Source: Neobacillus niacini NBRC 15566 (lineage in GTDB: Bacteria > Bacillota > Bacilli > Bacillales > Cytobacillaceae). Taken from it: a DNA stretch of 64,000 nucleotides. This document shows, piece by piece, positions 43,229-52,499 of the stretch. Both the position numbers and the translations under genes were made by a program. Each line of letters opens with the position of its first letter. The stretch's first letter is position 1. The stretch is taken from contig NZ_BCVA01000024.1 in assembly GCF_001591505.1 (NCBI RefSeq), positions 22,187-86,186 of the forward strand, given 5' to 3'. Under the pieces are notes generated by a model that was not told the DNA's origin, made no database searches, and saw nothing but the letters and a program-made list of their open reading frames with translations.

Positions 43229-46200
43229 ATGAAGCTGCCTATTATTCAAACAAAACTGCGAATCCCTGTTATTAAAGACGAATTTATTAGACGGGCTAAG
43301 CTTACTAGGAAAATGAAGAAAATACCTGAGTATCCTTTAACCATTATTCATTCGGGTGCTGGTTTTGGAAAAAGTACGGCATTGGCTTTATTTATGAGGG
43401 ATGAAAAAATCCCAGGCTGCTGGTACTCCATTTCATCAATGGACGACGACATCCTTCCATTCCTTTCCTATATCATTCATTCGATTAGAGGGGTGGTTCC
43501 TGAATTTGGTCAGGAAATTGAAAAGTATATTGAAACAATAGACCGGTACATACGGGAAGAAGATTTGAGTTATCTATGCACCTTGTTTATAAATGAAATC
43601 CTTGATGCTAATTCTGATATTACTTTGATTTTGGACGACTATCATCAAATTGAGCATTCCTATACGATTAACAGTTGGATTGAAAAATTACTACAGCATA
43701 TACCTGCTAATTTACACTTAGTGATTTCAAGCCGCAGCCGACCTGGCTGGAAGCATTTAACGAAAATGAAAGTTAACGGGCAGCTATTCGAAATGACACG
43801 GGAAGATTTAGTTCTCACGCTAGAAGAAACAGAATTATTATTATCAGACCTTTATGGGCTGGAAATTGAGCCTGCTCACTTACAAAATATCTATCAAATA
43901 ACAGAAGGATGGATTATTGCATCGTGTATGATAGCGCAGCAAATTCCACTTACTGGAGATATCACTGCACACTTTGAACATTCTACCTACTCACTTCAGG
44001 ACTTATTCGACTACTTAGTAATGGAAGTCTTCTCAAAACAACCGCCAGTCATTCAGCAATTTTTGGAGCAAACTTCAATCCTAGATGTTATGGAAGAAGA
44101 GCTTTGCGATGAAGTAATTGGAATTCATGGAGCTTCTAATATGCTCGAGCAATTAAAAGAAAGAAATTTGTTCATCCAGAAGATTGGATTAAAGCATTAC
44201 CGCTACCATGCACTTTTTAAAGAATTTTTAGAAAACGCTTTCTTAAAAAATAACCCCGCTGCTTACTCTGCCCTCCATGAGAAATGTGCCAGATTCTATG
44301 AAAAAAGATTACTATGGGAAGAGGCTCTTTACCACTATAAAAAGATTAGTCATTATAAAGCAATTGCCTCCATTTTACAGGACAATGGTATTACAATGCT
44401 TGAGGGCGGGAAGCTAAAAAGCTTGTCTGATCAATTACTGCTGATTCCTTTAAAAGAGTTCGACACCTATTATTTTCTCTGGTTTTTAAAAGCAGAGGTC
44501 CTAAGGTACCGCTCCCAATATCAAGAGGCAGAGAAATGCTATGATAAAACCTATTTAGAGGCCGAGAAGAGAAAAGATTTTCTTGGAATGAGTAAGGCAT
44601 TAGAAGGAAAAGCAAAGATTTATTTAGATACCATTCAGCCTCATCAAGCCGAAAGATTATTATATGATGCTATTGAAGCAAGAGAAAAAAGCAGTAGTCC
44701 AGAAGTAGAAAAGGCAAAGCTGTATTATTTACTTTCTGAAAATCTTTTGAATGCTGGAAAATCGACTAACGCTGAAAAATGGCTGCAAAAAGCAATAGAA
44801 TCTAGTCCCTCCATAGTAGATGGAAATATTGAAGCAAGATTGTATCTAAGAACAGGTCGGTTTGAAGAGGCCAAAAAGGTTCTTTACAATCAAAAAGAAG
44901 AATTATCAGGTAAAAGTGGTAACGCTCTTCCGAAGTCACATAGAGAAACCGATTTGTTATTGTCTCTAATTGAATCCTTTACGGGAGAAGGAATGAATGC
45001 CAAGGATTTAGCACAGGCAGGCATACAACAAGGTATTAGTTTAAAAGCACCATTTGTGGAGGCCTGCGGCTGGATTCGGATGGGGCATGCGGTCCAAATT
45101 CTTAATAAATATGATTCTGATTTAGCCGAAAAGTGCTACCATACGGCTTTGGAAATTATGGATACGCTGAATGTAGAAAGGGGTAAAGCTGAACCATTAA
45201 TGGGACTTTGTATCCTGTATGGAACTAGGGGAGAATACGAGCGTGCAATAGAGGCAGGGAAAAGAGCATTATTGGAGACTGAAAAAGTACAGGATATCTG
45301 GCTTTCCGCACTTATTAGCCTTTGTATGGGGATTACATGTATTTATAACGAAAGAGGAAAAAAAGGACTGGATTACTTAGAAAAAACAAGAGCATTATTT
45401 TATCAATGCGAGGATACGTTTGGACAAATGTTATCCGGTTTCTGGCTTGCCTATATTTACTTTTTAGAAAAAGATGAAGATTTGTTTAGACACACAATCG
45501 ATAAGTTTTTATATATGATTCAAACCTATGAATTTGAGTTCTTTTTTCATAAGGTATCAGTATTTGGTCCAAGGGATTTACAGATGATCGTACCTATGTT
45601 AATTAAGTGTGCAAAAGGGAATATTCAAAGCTCATATGCTATAAAAATCCTTCAGGATATGGGGATTACTGGGGGATTGGATTCCCATCCTGGATATTCG
45701 ATCAGAGTTCAAACACTAGGACAATTTAAAGTTTGGCTTGGAGAAAAGGAAGTCGGAGAAAAAGATTGGCAGCGTGAAAAAGGCAAGGAATTGTTTCAGC
45801 TCTTTATAACCGTGAACGAACTGATGACGAAAGAAGAGATACTCCAAATTCTTTGGCCGAATCAAGATACAAAAAATGCAGACCGTGATTTTAAAGTTGC
45901 ATTAAATAGTCTTCATCATGTTCTAGAGCCAATGCGTAAGGCAAGGGCAGCCCCCTTTTTTATTATAAGAGAAGGAATGTTTTATGGATTAAATCCTCAT
46001 GCGAAAATTGAATTAGATACTATTCAATTTCAAGTATTGATTCAAACAGGGCTAAATGAAGCATCCCAAGAAAAAGGGATTACCCTTTTGGAAAAAGGGT
46101 TAAAACTTTATCAAGGGGAATACCTGCCAGACAGAAGATATGATGATTGGTGTATAAGTAAACGTGAGAGTATGCTGGTTTATTTCTTACGAGCTGCTGA

Positions 46201-46480
46201 AAAAATAGCTCAAATCATGGTCCGGCAAGAAAAATATGACCATGCTATTTATTGGTGTGAAAAAATACTTAAGCGCGACCGCACCTGGGAAGAAGCCTAT
46301 CGATTGTTAATGTATTGCTATTACCGGAAAAACAACCGTCCACAGGCAATGAAATGGTATCAAAAGTGTAAAGTCGTTCTAGAAGAAGAATTAGGAGTAT
46401 CTCCTCTCGAACCAACGAAACAAATGCACGATATGATTCTCGAATCAGAAAAATATTTAGATCAAATCGAACAGCCTTAA
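43229..46480 (+). CDS. Large MalT/LuxR-type ATPase regulator with C-terminal BTAD domain
   Basis: This 1083-residue regulator starts TKLRIPVIKDEFIRRAKL and has a STAND-type ATPase: Walker A SGAGFGKSTALALF at ~40-53 and Walker B ITLILDDYHQIE at ~129-140. A superhelical TPR-like region spans ~360-830. An OmpR-type winged helix (~845-935, QTLGQFKVWLGEKEV) and a bacterial transcriptional activator domain (~950-1080) follow. MalT-like proteins normally end in a LuxR helix; here the output is of the SARP/BTAD type. A small ligand probably triggers ATP-dependent assembly. GAAAGGAGG precedes the ATG. It likely controls the transporter/enzyme operon downstream. Confidence 0.88.
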   Translation: MKLPIIQTKLRIPVIKDEFIRRAKLTRKMKKIPEYPLTIIHSGAGFGKSTALALFMRDEKIPGCWYSISSMDDDILPFLSYIIHSIRGVVPEFGQEIEKYIETIDRYIREEDLSYLCTLFINEILDANSDITLILDDYHQIEHSYTINSWIEKLLQHIPANLHLVISSRSRPGWKHLTKMKVNGQLFEMTREDLVLTLEETELLLSDLYGLEIEPAHLQNIYQITEGWIIASCMIAQQIPLTGDITAHFEHSTYSLQDLFDYLVMEVFSKQPPVIQQFLEQTSILDVMEEELCDEVIGIHGASNMLEQLKERNLFIQKIGLKHYRYHALFKEFLENAFLKNNPAAYSALHEKCARFYEKRLLWEEALYHYKKISHYKAIASILQDNGITMLEGGKLKSLSDQLLLIPLKEFDTYYFLWFLKAEVLRYRSQYQEAEKCYDKTYLEAEKRKDFLGMSKALEGKAKIYLDTIQPHQAERLLYDAIEAREKSSSPEVEKAKLYYLLSENLLNAGKSTNAEKWLQKAIESSPSIVDGNIEARLYLRTGRFEEAKKVLYNQKEELSGKSGNALPKSHRETDLLLSLIESFTGEGMNAKDLAQAGIQQGISLKAPFVEACGWIRMGHAVQILNKYDSDLAEKCYHTALEIMDTLNVERGKAEPLMGLCILYGTRGEYERAIEAGKRALLETEKVQDIWLSALISLCMGITCIYNERGKKGLDYLEKTRALFYQCEDTFGQMLSGFWLAYIYFLEKDEDLFRHTIDKFLYMIQTYEFEFFFHKVSVFGPRDLQMIVPMLIKCAKGNIQSSYAIKILQDMGITGGLDSHPGYSIRVQTLGQFKVWLGEKEVGEKDWQREKGKELFQLFITVNELMTKEEILQILWPNQDTKNADRDFKVALNSLHHVLEPMRKARAAPFFIIREGMFYGLNPHAKIELDTIQFQVLIQTGLNEASQEKGITLLEKGLKLYQGEYLPDRRYDDWCISKRESMLVYFLRAAEKIAQIMVRQEKYDHAIYWCEKILKRDRTWEEAYRLLMYCYYRKNNRPQAMKWYQKCKVVLEEELGVSPLEPTKQMHDMILESEKYLDQIEQP

Positions 46481-46498
46481 TGAAGGGCTGTTTTTTTT
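46471..46498 (+). terminator. Terminator of the regulator gene
   Basis: ACAGCCTT pairs with AGGGCTGT (one G-T), followed by eight T. It overlaps the stop codon and separates the regulator from the transporter operon. Confidence 0.88.
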
Positions 46499-46615
46499 CT
46501 TGTCTTTCCATAAGGTCATTTCAGTTTTTCCTTGTAACTTCTCTGTAACTCTACTTTTTTACTATTAACTCAAAGCTTGAATGATTTTATTTTTAAAAAA
46601 TAAGGGGGAAAAGAA

Positions 46616-47848
46616 GTGAAGTTATTTCGTGGAAAAGGAGTTTTAGCAGCATTTCTTATTTTTATCATGATTTTTGCTACTGCATGCAGTTCAGACAAAA
46701 CGGAAGGAGATACAAAGGGGAGTGGAGAAAAGGCTGAGAGTAAGGAGCCGATTAAAATTGGGGTTCTTGCTTCTACAACTGGTGCTTTAGAATCTTACGG
46801 GAAACAAACATTAAGGGGTTTTGAACTTGGACTTGAATATGCAACGGAAGGAACAATGGAGGTTGAAGGTAGAAAGATTGAGTTTGTTGTAGAAGATACA
46901 GAAACAAAACCAGAAGTTGCTGTTCAAAAAGCAACCAAGCTTTTGGAAGAAGATAAAGTGGACTTTTTAGTAGGATCATCCAGCTCTGCAGATACATTAG
47001 CTGTTTTGCCGCTGGCAGAAGAATATCAAAAGATTATGATTGTAGAACCAGCAGCAGCTGATAGTATTACAGGCTCTGAGTTCAATAAGTATATTTTCCG
47101 CTCTGCGCGAAATTCTTCTCAGGACGCAGTAGCGGGTGCCGCAGCAATTGCTGGTAAAGGTGTAAAAATAGCTACCCTGGCTCCAGATTATTCTTTCGGA
47201 CGTGATGGAGTAGCAGCCTTTAAAGAAGCGGCTGAAAAACTTGGTGCAGATATTGTATTAGAAGAATATGCCGATCCAGCAGCAACTGACTTTACATCCA
47301 ACATTCAAAAAATTATTGATGCAAAGCCAGATTATTTATTTGTTGTTTGGGCGGGTGCTAATTCTCCTTGGAAACAAATTTCTGATATGAAGGTTCAAGA
47401 TAAAGGAATCAAAATTTCTACAGGTGCACCTGACATTGCAGCTTTAGCTACAATGGAGCCGCTTGTTGGTATGGAAGGATTTACTGTTTATTATCATGAT
47501 CTTCCTCAAAATAAAATTAATGATTGGTTAGTAACTGAACATAAGAAGCGTTTTAACGGAGATGTCCCTGACTTATTTACACCAGGTGGTATGAGTGCAG
47601 CCATTTCAATCGTGGAAGCGTTAAAGAAAACAAAAGGAGACGCAGATGCCGATAAACTTATAGAGACAATGGAAGGCATGAGCTTTGAAACTCCAAAAGG
47701 AAAAATGACCTATCGCAAAGAAGATCATCAGGCCCTTCAAGCACTCTATGCCATTAAACTTGAAAAGAAAGATGGCGTACCATACCCAGTCCCTGTGTTA
47801 ATGCGAGAATTAACTCCAGAAGAAACCGCACCTCCAGTACGTAATTAA
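46616..47848 (+). CDS. Liv-type ABC transporter substrate-binding lipoprotein
   Basis: This 410-residue lipoprotein starts with GTG after AAGGGGGAAAAG. The signal peptide ends in a lipobox FATAC (cysteine ~24) followed by a charged linker. The mature part is a periplasmic-binding-protein type 1 fold (PIKIGVLASTTGALESYGKQ, VDFLVGSSSSADTLAVLP, IATLAPDYSFGRDG), as in LivK/amide-binding proteins. The ligand may be an amino acid, urea, aromatic acid or other small acid. Its operon partners with CoA and acyl chemistry suggest a carboxylic acid (inference). It heads the operon 46616-54138. Confidence 0.92.
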   Translation: MKLFRGKGVLAAFLIFIMIFATACSSDKTEGDTKGSGEKAESKEPIKIGVLASTTGALESYGKQTLRGFELGLEYATEGTMEVEGRKIEFVVEDTETKPEVAVQKATKLLEEDKVDFLVGSSSSADTLAVLPLAEEYQKIMIVEPAAADSITGSEFNKYIFRSARNSSQDAVAGAAAIAGKGVKIATLAPDYSFGRDGVAAFKEAAEKLGADIVLEEYADPAATDFTSNIQKIIDAKPDYLFVVWAGANSPWKQISDMKVQDKGIKISTGAPDIAALATMEPLVGMEGFTVYYHDLPQNKINDWLVTEHKKRFNGDVPDLFTPGGMSAAISIVEALKKTKGDADADKLIETMEGMSFETPKGKMTYRKEDHQALQALYAIKLEKKDGVPYPVPVLMRELTPEETAPPVRN

Positions 47849-47870
47849 AAAGGTGTTCGTATAAAAATAT

Positions 47871-47900
47871 GAGGGTTCGACCTGATTTTTGGTCACCCTC
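47871..47900 (+). other. Intercistronic hairpin after the binding-protein gene
   Basis: GAGGGT-TC-GACC pairs with GGTC-ACCCTC (10 bp with a 2-base bulge) around an 8-base loop. No T-run follows, so it more likely protects the 3' end of the abundant binding-protein mRNA or attenuates than fully terminates. Confidence 0.6.
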
Positions 47901-47936
47901 TTCCTTATTTCTATCTACTTGATCGGTGGTGAAAGC

Positions 47937-48710
47937 GTGACAACTTTAATTGAAACAGATAATTTATCGATAACCTTTGGTGGACATACAGCTGTTGATT
48001 CTGTCAGCATTTCTGTTCCTGAAAAACACTTTAAATCCATCATTGGTCCAAATGGTGCTGGAAAAACAACATTCTTTAATCTTCTAAGCGGGCAGTTAAC
48101 ACCTACGAATGGAAATATTTATTTTCGTGGAAAGGATATCACGAAACTTTCCTCGACAAAGCGAACGAGAGAAGGAATTGGGCGCTCTTTTCAAATTACA
48201 AATGTATTTCCTAATTTAACGGTACTGGAAAATGTAAGGCTGGCAGTTCAGTCCAAAGCCGGCGTTCGCTATCAGATGTTATGGCATTATAAAAAATACC
48301 ATGAATTTGAACAAAAGGCGCTTGATTGGCTAAGGCTCGTGCTGTTAGACGATAAAGTGGACTCACTGGCGAGCAATTTGGCGCATGGTGAAAAAAGAAA
48401 GCTAGAAATGGCTATGCTCCTTGCGCTTGAAACCGAGGTACTATTACTAGATGAACCAACTGCAGGTATGTCTTTAGAAGATGTTCCTGCCATATTAGAA
48501 GTGATTAGAAGAATAAAGGAACAAGGGAATCGAACAATCATATTAATTGAGCACAAAATGGATATGATATTAGATTTATCAGACTCTGTAATGGTGCTAT
48601 TTAACGGCAGACTGTTGGCAGACGGAACACCTGAAGAAATTATGAAAAATGAAACCGTCCAATCTGCCTATTTGGGAGGTATCAGCGATGAGCGAGCTGC
48701 TGAAGCTTAA
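47937..48710 (+). CDS. ABC transporter ATP-binding protein, LivG type
   Basis: This 257-residue ATPase has Walker A GPNGAGKTTFF, Q-loop region FQITNVFPNLTVLENV, signature LAHGEKRKLEMAM and Walker B EVLLLDEPTAGM. It ends with the H-loop (ILIEHKMD). The signature reads L-A-H-G-E, the variant common in LivG proteins. The start is GTG 47937 with GGTGGTGA before it. It overlaps the livF-like gene by 23 bases. It drives uptake together with the LivF-like ATPase. Confidence 0.92.
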   Translation: MTTLIETDNLSITFGGHTAVDSVSISVPEKHFKSIIGPNGAGKTTFFNLLSGQLTPTNGNIYFRGKDITKLSSTKRTREGIGRSFQITNVFPNLTVLENVRLAVQSKAGVRYQMLWHYKKYHEFEQKALDWLRLVLLDDKVDSLASNLAHGEKRKLEMAMLLALETEVLLLDEPTAGMSLEDVPAILEVIRRIKEQGNRTIILIEHKMDMILDLSDSVMVLFNGRLLADGTPEEIMKNETVQSAYLGGISDERAAEA

Positions 48711-49395
48711 TCAGATTGAGACGCATATTGGACAATATCATATTTTACAAGGCGTATCGGTTGAAGTGAAAAAAGGTGAGGTTACGGTTCTTCTTGGTAG
48801 AAATGGCGCAGGAAAAACAACAACATTACGGACGATCATGGGGCTAAATCCAGCTTCAAAGGGAAGCATTGTCTATAAAGGTGAAGCCATCCAATCGTTG
48901 CCAACGTATACCATCGCCAAAAAGGGAATTGGATATGTTCCAGAAGACCAAGGGATTTTTGCAGGATTGACAGTCGAAGAAAATATGAAAGTAGCCATTC
49001 AAAAAGAAAACGAAGAAACCCATAAACGGCTTGACTATATATTAACTCTATTTCCTGATTTAAAAAAGTTCTGGAAAAAGCCTGGGGGCTTACTGAGCGG
49101 CGGCCAAAAACAAATGCTTTCAATCGCCAGAGCCTATGTGAATGAAAATGAACTGTTATTAATCGATGAACCTAGTAAAGGATTGGCACCAATAGTTGTT
49201 GAGAAAGTAATGGAGTCTATTATGCAAATGAAGGAACAAACCACTATTGTCTTGGTTGAACAAAATTTTTATATGGCTAGCACAATCGGTGATTGTTTTT
49301 ACATTATTGATGATGGAAGAAGTGTTAGCAATGGTTTAATGAAGCAGTTAAAAGAAGATGAGGAAATGAAACGAAAGTATTTAGGAATTGCTTAG
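48688..49395 (+). CDS. ABC transporter ATP-binding protein, LivF type
   Basis: This 235-residue ATPase has Walker A LGRNGAGKTTTLRTIMG, signature LLSGGQKQMLSIARA, Walker B LLLIDEPSKGLAP and VLVEQNF. Short LivF proteins of this type pair with LivG. The start at ATG 48688 follows TGGGAGG and lies within the livG-like gene, so the two are translationally coupled. It is followed 18 bases later by the permease. Confidence 0.92.
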   Translation: MSELLKLNQIETHIGQYHILQGVSVEVKKGEVTVLLGRNGAGKTTTLRTIMGLNPASKGSIVYKGEAIQSLPTYTIAKKGIGYVPEDQGIFAGLTVEENMKVAIQKENEETHKRLDYILTLFPDLKKFWKKPGGLLSGGQKQMLSIARAYVNENELLLIDEPSKGLAPIVVEKVMESIMQMKEQTTIVLVEQNFYMASTIGDCFYIIDDGRSVSNGLMKQLKEDEEMKRKYLGIA

Positions 49396-49413
49396 GAAAG
49401 GAGGAAAGTTTGA

Positions 49414-50274
49414 ATGGAGCTACTATTCAATTTGACATTAAACGGATTGGCAACAGGCATGCTGATCTTCCTATTGGCTGCAGGCTTAACGCTTATCTTT
49501 GGATTGATGGATGTACTTAACTTTGCTCATGGCGGATTGTTTGCCTGGGGTGCCTACAGTGGCATCTGGATATATACTACTACGGGAAGCTTTGTAATCG
49601 GTATTATTGGTGCCATTCTAGCAGGTTTTATACTGGGGATGATTACTGAAAAGTGGATTATCAAACCCGTTTATGGAAACCATATTCAGCAAATTTTAAT
49701 TACGCTTGGCCTCATGTTGGTTTTATCTGAGATGCTTAAAGTAATTTGGGGACCTAACCAATTGACGGCTAATCCTCCAAAGTATTTACAAGGCAGCTGG
49801 GAAATTGGCAATATGATTATCATTAAATATCGAGTATTCATCATAGCAGTAGGATTACTGGTTTTTGCTGGTGTGCAATTCTTACTCAAAAAGACAAAAA
49901 TTGGTTTGGTGGTCCGGGCAGGGGTTATGAATAAGGAAATGGTGCAGGCATTGGGAATAAATATTAAAAAGATATTTATGTTTGTATTTATGATTGGTTC
50001 TGGAATGGCCGCACTGGGAGGAGTTCTTTTCGGACCATACTCTGGCGTTATTCATGCTGGAATGGGTATGGAATTTGCGATATTAGCCTTTATCGTCGTT
50101 GTTATTGGCGGGATGGGGAATTTCACAGGGTCTGTTATGGCAGCCATTTTAGTTGGACTGTCTGGTTCGTTCATGGCTTATTATGTACCGGAATTATCAT
50201 TAGCAGTAAATATGCTTTTAATGGCTGTTGTCTTGATTGTAAAGCCACAGGGATTATTTGGCGGGAAGGGGTGA
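49414..50274 (+). CDS. ABC transporter permease, LivH type
   Basis: This 286-residue membrane protein has about eight helices, with GLTLIFGLMDVLNFAHGGLF near the N-terminus and GVLFGPYSGVIHAGMGMEF with IVVVIGGMGNFTGS in the second half. Both are characteristic of the LivH permease family. AAAGGAGG precedes the ATG. It forms a heterodimer with the LivM-type permease encoded next (a 4-base gap). Confidence 0.92.
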   Translation: MELLFNLTLNGLATGMLIFLLAAGLTLIFGLMDVLNFAHGGLFAWGAYSGIWIYTTTGSFVIGIIGAILAGFILGMITEKWIIKPVYGNHIQQILITLGLMLVLSEMLKVIWGPNQLTANPPKYLQGSWEIGNMIIIKYRVFIIAVGLLVFAGVQFLLKKTKIGLVVRAGVMNKEMVQALGINIKKIFMFVFMIGSGMAALGGVLFGPYSGVIHAGMGMEFAILAFIVVVIGGMGNFTGSVMAAILVGLSGSFMAYYVPELSLAVNMLLMAVVLIVKPQGLFGGKG

Positions 50275-50278
50275 GAGG

Positions 50279-51277
50279 ATGAAATGGATTATTAATAATC
50301 GAGTGAATGCTATTTATGTCATCATTGCTGCTTTTCTGTTGCTCTTGCCTTTTGTCTATGAATCTAGAAATATGTTAATCCTGTTGACTCAAATTTTTGT
50401 GTTTGCCATCCTAGCGATGAGTTATGACTTATTATTAGGTTTTACCGGAATTGTTTCTTTTGGTCATGCGATGTTTTTTGGTATCGGGGCCTATTCAATT
50501 GGGATATTCATGAAGCGTTTTGAACCTACGATGCTTCATTTTCTTTATGCGGTACTTGCAACCATTCTCATTACTGCGATTGTAAGTTTTATTGTAGGTT
50601 TGCTTACTCTCCGTTTGAAAAGCCATTTTTACGCGATGTTAACAATGGCGTTAGCAGGATTATTTTTAGTATTAGCGGAAAAATGGAGGACATTAACGTT
50701 CGGAAATGATGGGTTTACTTTCCGCGTTCCAGAAGTTTTTATTGACCGGACTAACTTTTACATCATTTGTTTACTCTCCATGATAGCTGTATTTATGATC
50801 CTAAAACGTTTCACCAACTCCCCGCTTGGGAGAGTCTTGCAGGCAATTCGAGAAAATGAACAACGAACCGAATCACTAGGTTATCAAGTACTACATTATA
50901 AGATTGCAGCAAGTGTTGTTGCAGGGGTATTAGCAGGAATAGCGGGTATCTTTTATGCAATGTCACTCCGATATGTGAATACGAGTGTATTTACAATGGA
51001 TATCACCTTAGATGCTTTATTAATGACCATTATTGGTGGTGTAGGGACCTTAGTGGGCGCCATTATTGGTGCAGGTTTAATCGAATTTGCTCATGATGGG
51101 TTAACTGAACTGGCAAAAGAGCACTGGATTTTTGAACGTTGGATTATATTCTTTGGCATTATTTATATTCTAGTTGTCATTTTCTTCCCTCTTGGTATCG
51201 TGGGGACACTAAAAAAATTCACCTGGAAACGAAGAAAACAGGAATCTGCTAAGAATAAAGAAAATTTAGCAGGGTAG
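50279..51277 (+). CDS. ABC transporter permease, LivM type
   Basis: This 332-residue membrane protein has about ten helices. Motifs are AMSYDLLLGFTGIVSFGHAMFFGIGAY and, in the cytoplasmic loop, LGRVLQAIRENEQRTESLGY, which contacts the ATPases (EAA-like). It also has TIIGGVGTLVGAIIGAGLIE. The ATG at 50279 follows GGGGTGAGAGG. Its C-terminus is basic. It completes the five-part Liv-type importer. Confidence 0.92.
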   Translation: MKWIINNRVNAIYVIIAAFLLLLPFVYESRNMLILLTQIFVFAILAMSYDLLLGFTGIVSFGHAMFFGIGAYSIGIFMKRFEPTMLHFLYAVLATILITAIVSFIVGLLTLRLKSHFYAMLTMALAGLFLVLAEKWRTLTFGNDGFTFRVPEVFIDRTNFYIICLLSMIAVFMILKRFTNSPLGRVLQAIRENEQRTESLGYQVLHYKIAASVVAGVLAGIAGIFYAMSLRYVNTSVFTMDITLDALLMTIIGGVGTLVGAIIGAGLIEFAHDGLTELAKEHWIFERWIIFFGIIYILVVIFFPLGIVGTLKKFTWKRRKQESAKNKENLAG

Positions 51278-51288
51278 GGGGAGGCTAA

Positions 51289-51468
51289 ATGGAGTCTTTA
51301 CAAATTGCATCCTTTGTCGTTCGTTTTCAATTAGCTGCAGTGGAAAAAGAGACGGGCAGAAAACAATGGAGAATTAAAGTTACCCATGTTCAAGAAGATC
51401 GGGAAACATTATTTGAGACAATTGAAGAAGCTACTGCATATATGAAGTCAATGGTAGAAGACTCATAG
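51289..51468 (+). CDS. 59-residue operon protein of unknown function
   Basis: This small frame of 60 codons begins 11 bases after livM with GGGGGAGG five bases upstream and ends 17 bases before the KAS III-like gene. It encodes MESLQIASFVVRFQLAAVEK... with a QWRIKVTHVQEDRETLF middle and an acidic end (YMKSMVEDS). The strand pattern suggests a small alpha/beta domain; no cysteines and no membrane segment. Position and the strong site say it is real. I do not recognise the family. Confidence 0.7.
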   Translation: MESLQIASFVVRFQLAAVEKETGRKQWRIKVTHVQEDRETLFETIEEATAYMKSMVEDS

Positions 51469-51485
51469 TTGAGGAGGTGAGGGTT

Positions 51486-52499
51486 ATGAGGATTGGTATT
51501 GTTAGTACAGGTCTCTACCTTCCAGATGAATTTATGACAGGTAAAGAGATCGCGGAAATAGCAGGTATCCCCACACATGTTGTCGAAGAAAAGATGGGGA
51601 TAAAGAAGAAACATGTACCAGGACCTGCTGATCATACTTGTGAAATGGGGATAATTGCTGCTAAGCAGGCGATTGAAAGAGCAAGTATAGACCCGTTGGA
51701 AATTGATGTTGTCATTTATATTGGCGAGGAGCATAAGGAATATCCGCTTTGGACAGCTGGAATCAAACTTCAGGAAGCAATCGGAGCCTTAAATGCATGG
51801 GCATTTGATGTGGCCTTACGATGTGGAACGACCGTTATGGCGCTTAAAGTGGCAAAAAGCTTGATGATGGCAGATTCAACAATTAACACCGTCTTGCTGG
51901 CAGGAGGATACCGAAATGTGGATTTCATCGACTACCAGAACCCACGTACTCGTTTTATGTATAACCTAAGTGCAGGCGGCGGGGCGATTCTGTTGAAAAA
52001 AGACCATAACGAGAACATCTTGTTAGAAACGGAACTTGTAACGGACGGTTCCTTTTCAGAAGATGTGGTGGTCGTTTCTGGCGGTACAAAACATCCCATC
52101 ACAAAAGAAGCTATCGAGCAGCGCTTAAATATGCTGGATGTCCTTGACCCAGAGGGAATGAAACGGCGTTTAGAACAAAAATCAATGGATAATTTTATTA
52201 AAGTAATCAAAGAATCCGTCAGTAAGAGTGGTTATAAAGACGAAGATATTTCATATATTGCCATGCTTCACATGAAAAAGTCTGCACATGAATATGTATT
52301 AAAAGAATTAGGATTATCCCCGGAGCAATCGATTTATCTTGAGGACTACGGACATATCGGTCAAATTGATCAGATTTTATCATTAGAGCTTGCACTAAAA
52401 GAGGGGAAGGTAAAAGAAGGGGACCTAGTCGTTTTCGTTAGTGCCGGGATTGGATATGCATGGGGAGCCACTGCAATAAAATGGGGGAAGGTGAGATAA
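51486..52499 (+). CDS. KAS III/FabH-like thiolase-fold acyltransferase with altered triad
   Basis: This 337-residue protein has the FabH fold from RIGIVSTGLYLPDEFMTGKE to GDLVVFVSAGIGYAWGATAIKW. The nucleophile is Cys113 in DVALRCGTTV, and His262 (LHMKKSAHEY) fits the catalytic histidine. The position of the usual asparagine reads YGHIGQ (His290), so the Cys-His-Asn triad is not canonical. It may be a thioester-forming or cleaving enzyme of a special pathway rather than housekeeping fatty acid initiation. ATG 51486 has GGAGG 8 bases upstream; a GTG at 51477 touches that site. It shares one base with the next gene's start. Confidence 0.82.
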   Translation: MRIGIVSTGLYLPDEFMTGKEIAEIAGIPTHVVEEKMGIKKKHVPGPADHTCEMGIIAAKQAIERASIDPLEIDVVIYIGEEHKEYPLWTAGIKLQEAIGALNAWAFDVALRCGTTVMALKVAKSLMMADSTINTVLLAGGYRNVDFIDYQNPRTRFMYNLSAGGGAILLKKDHNENILLETELVTDGSFSEDVVVVSGGTKHPITKEAIEQRLNMLDVLDPEGMKRRLEQKSMDNFIKVIKESVSKSGYKDEDISYIAMLHMKKSAHEYVLKELGLSPEQSIYLEDYGHIGQIDQILSLELALKEGKVKEGDLVVFVSAGIGYAWGATAIKWGKVR

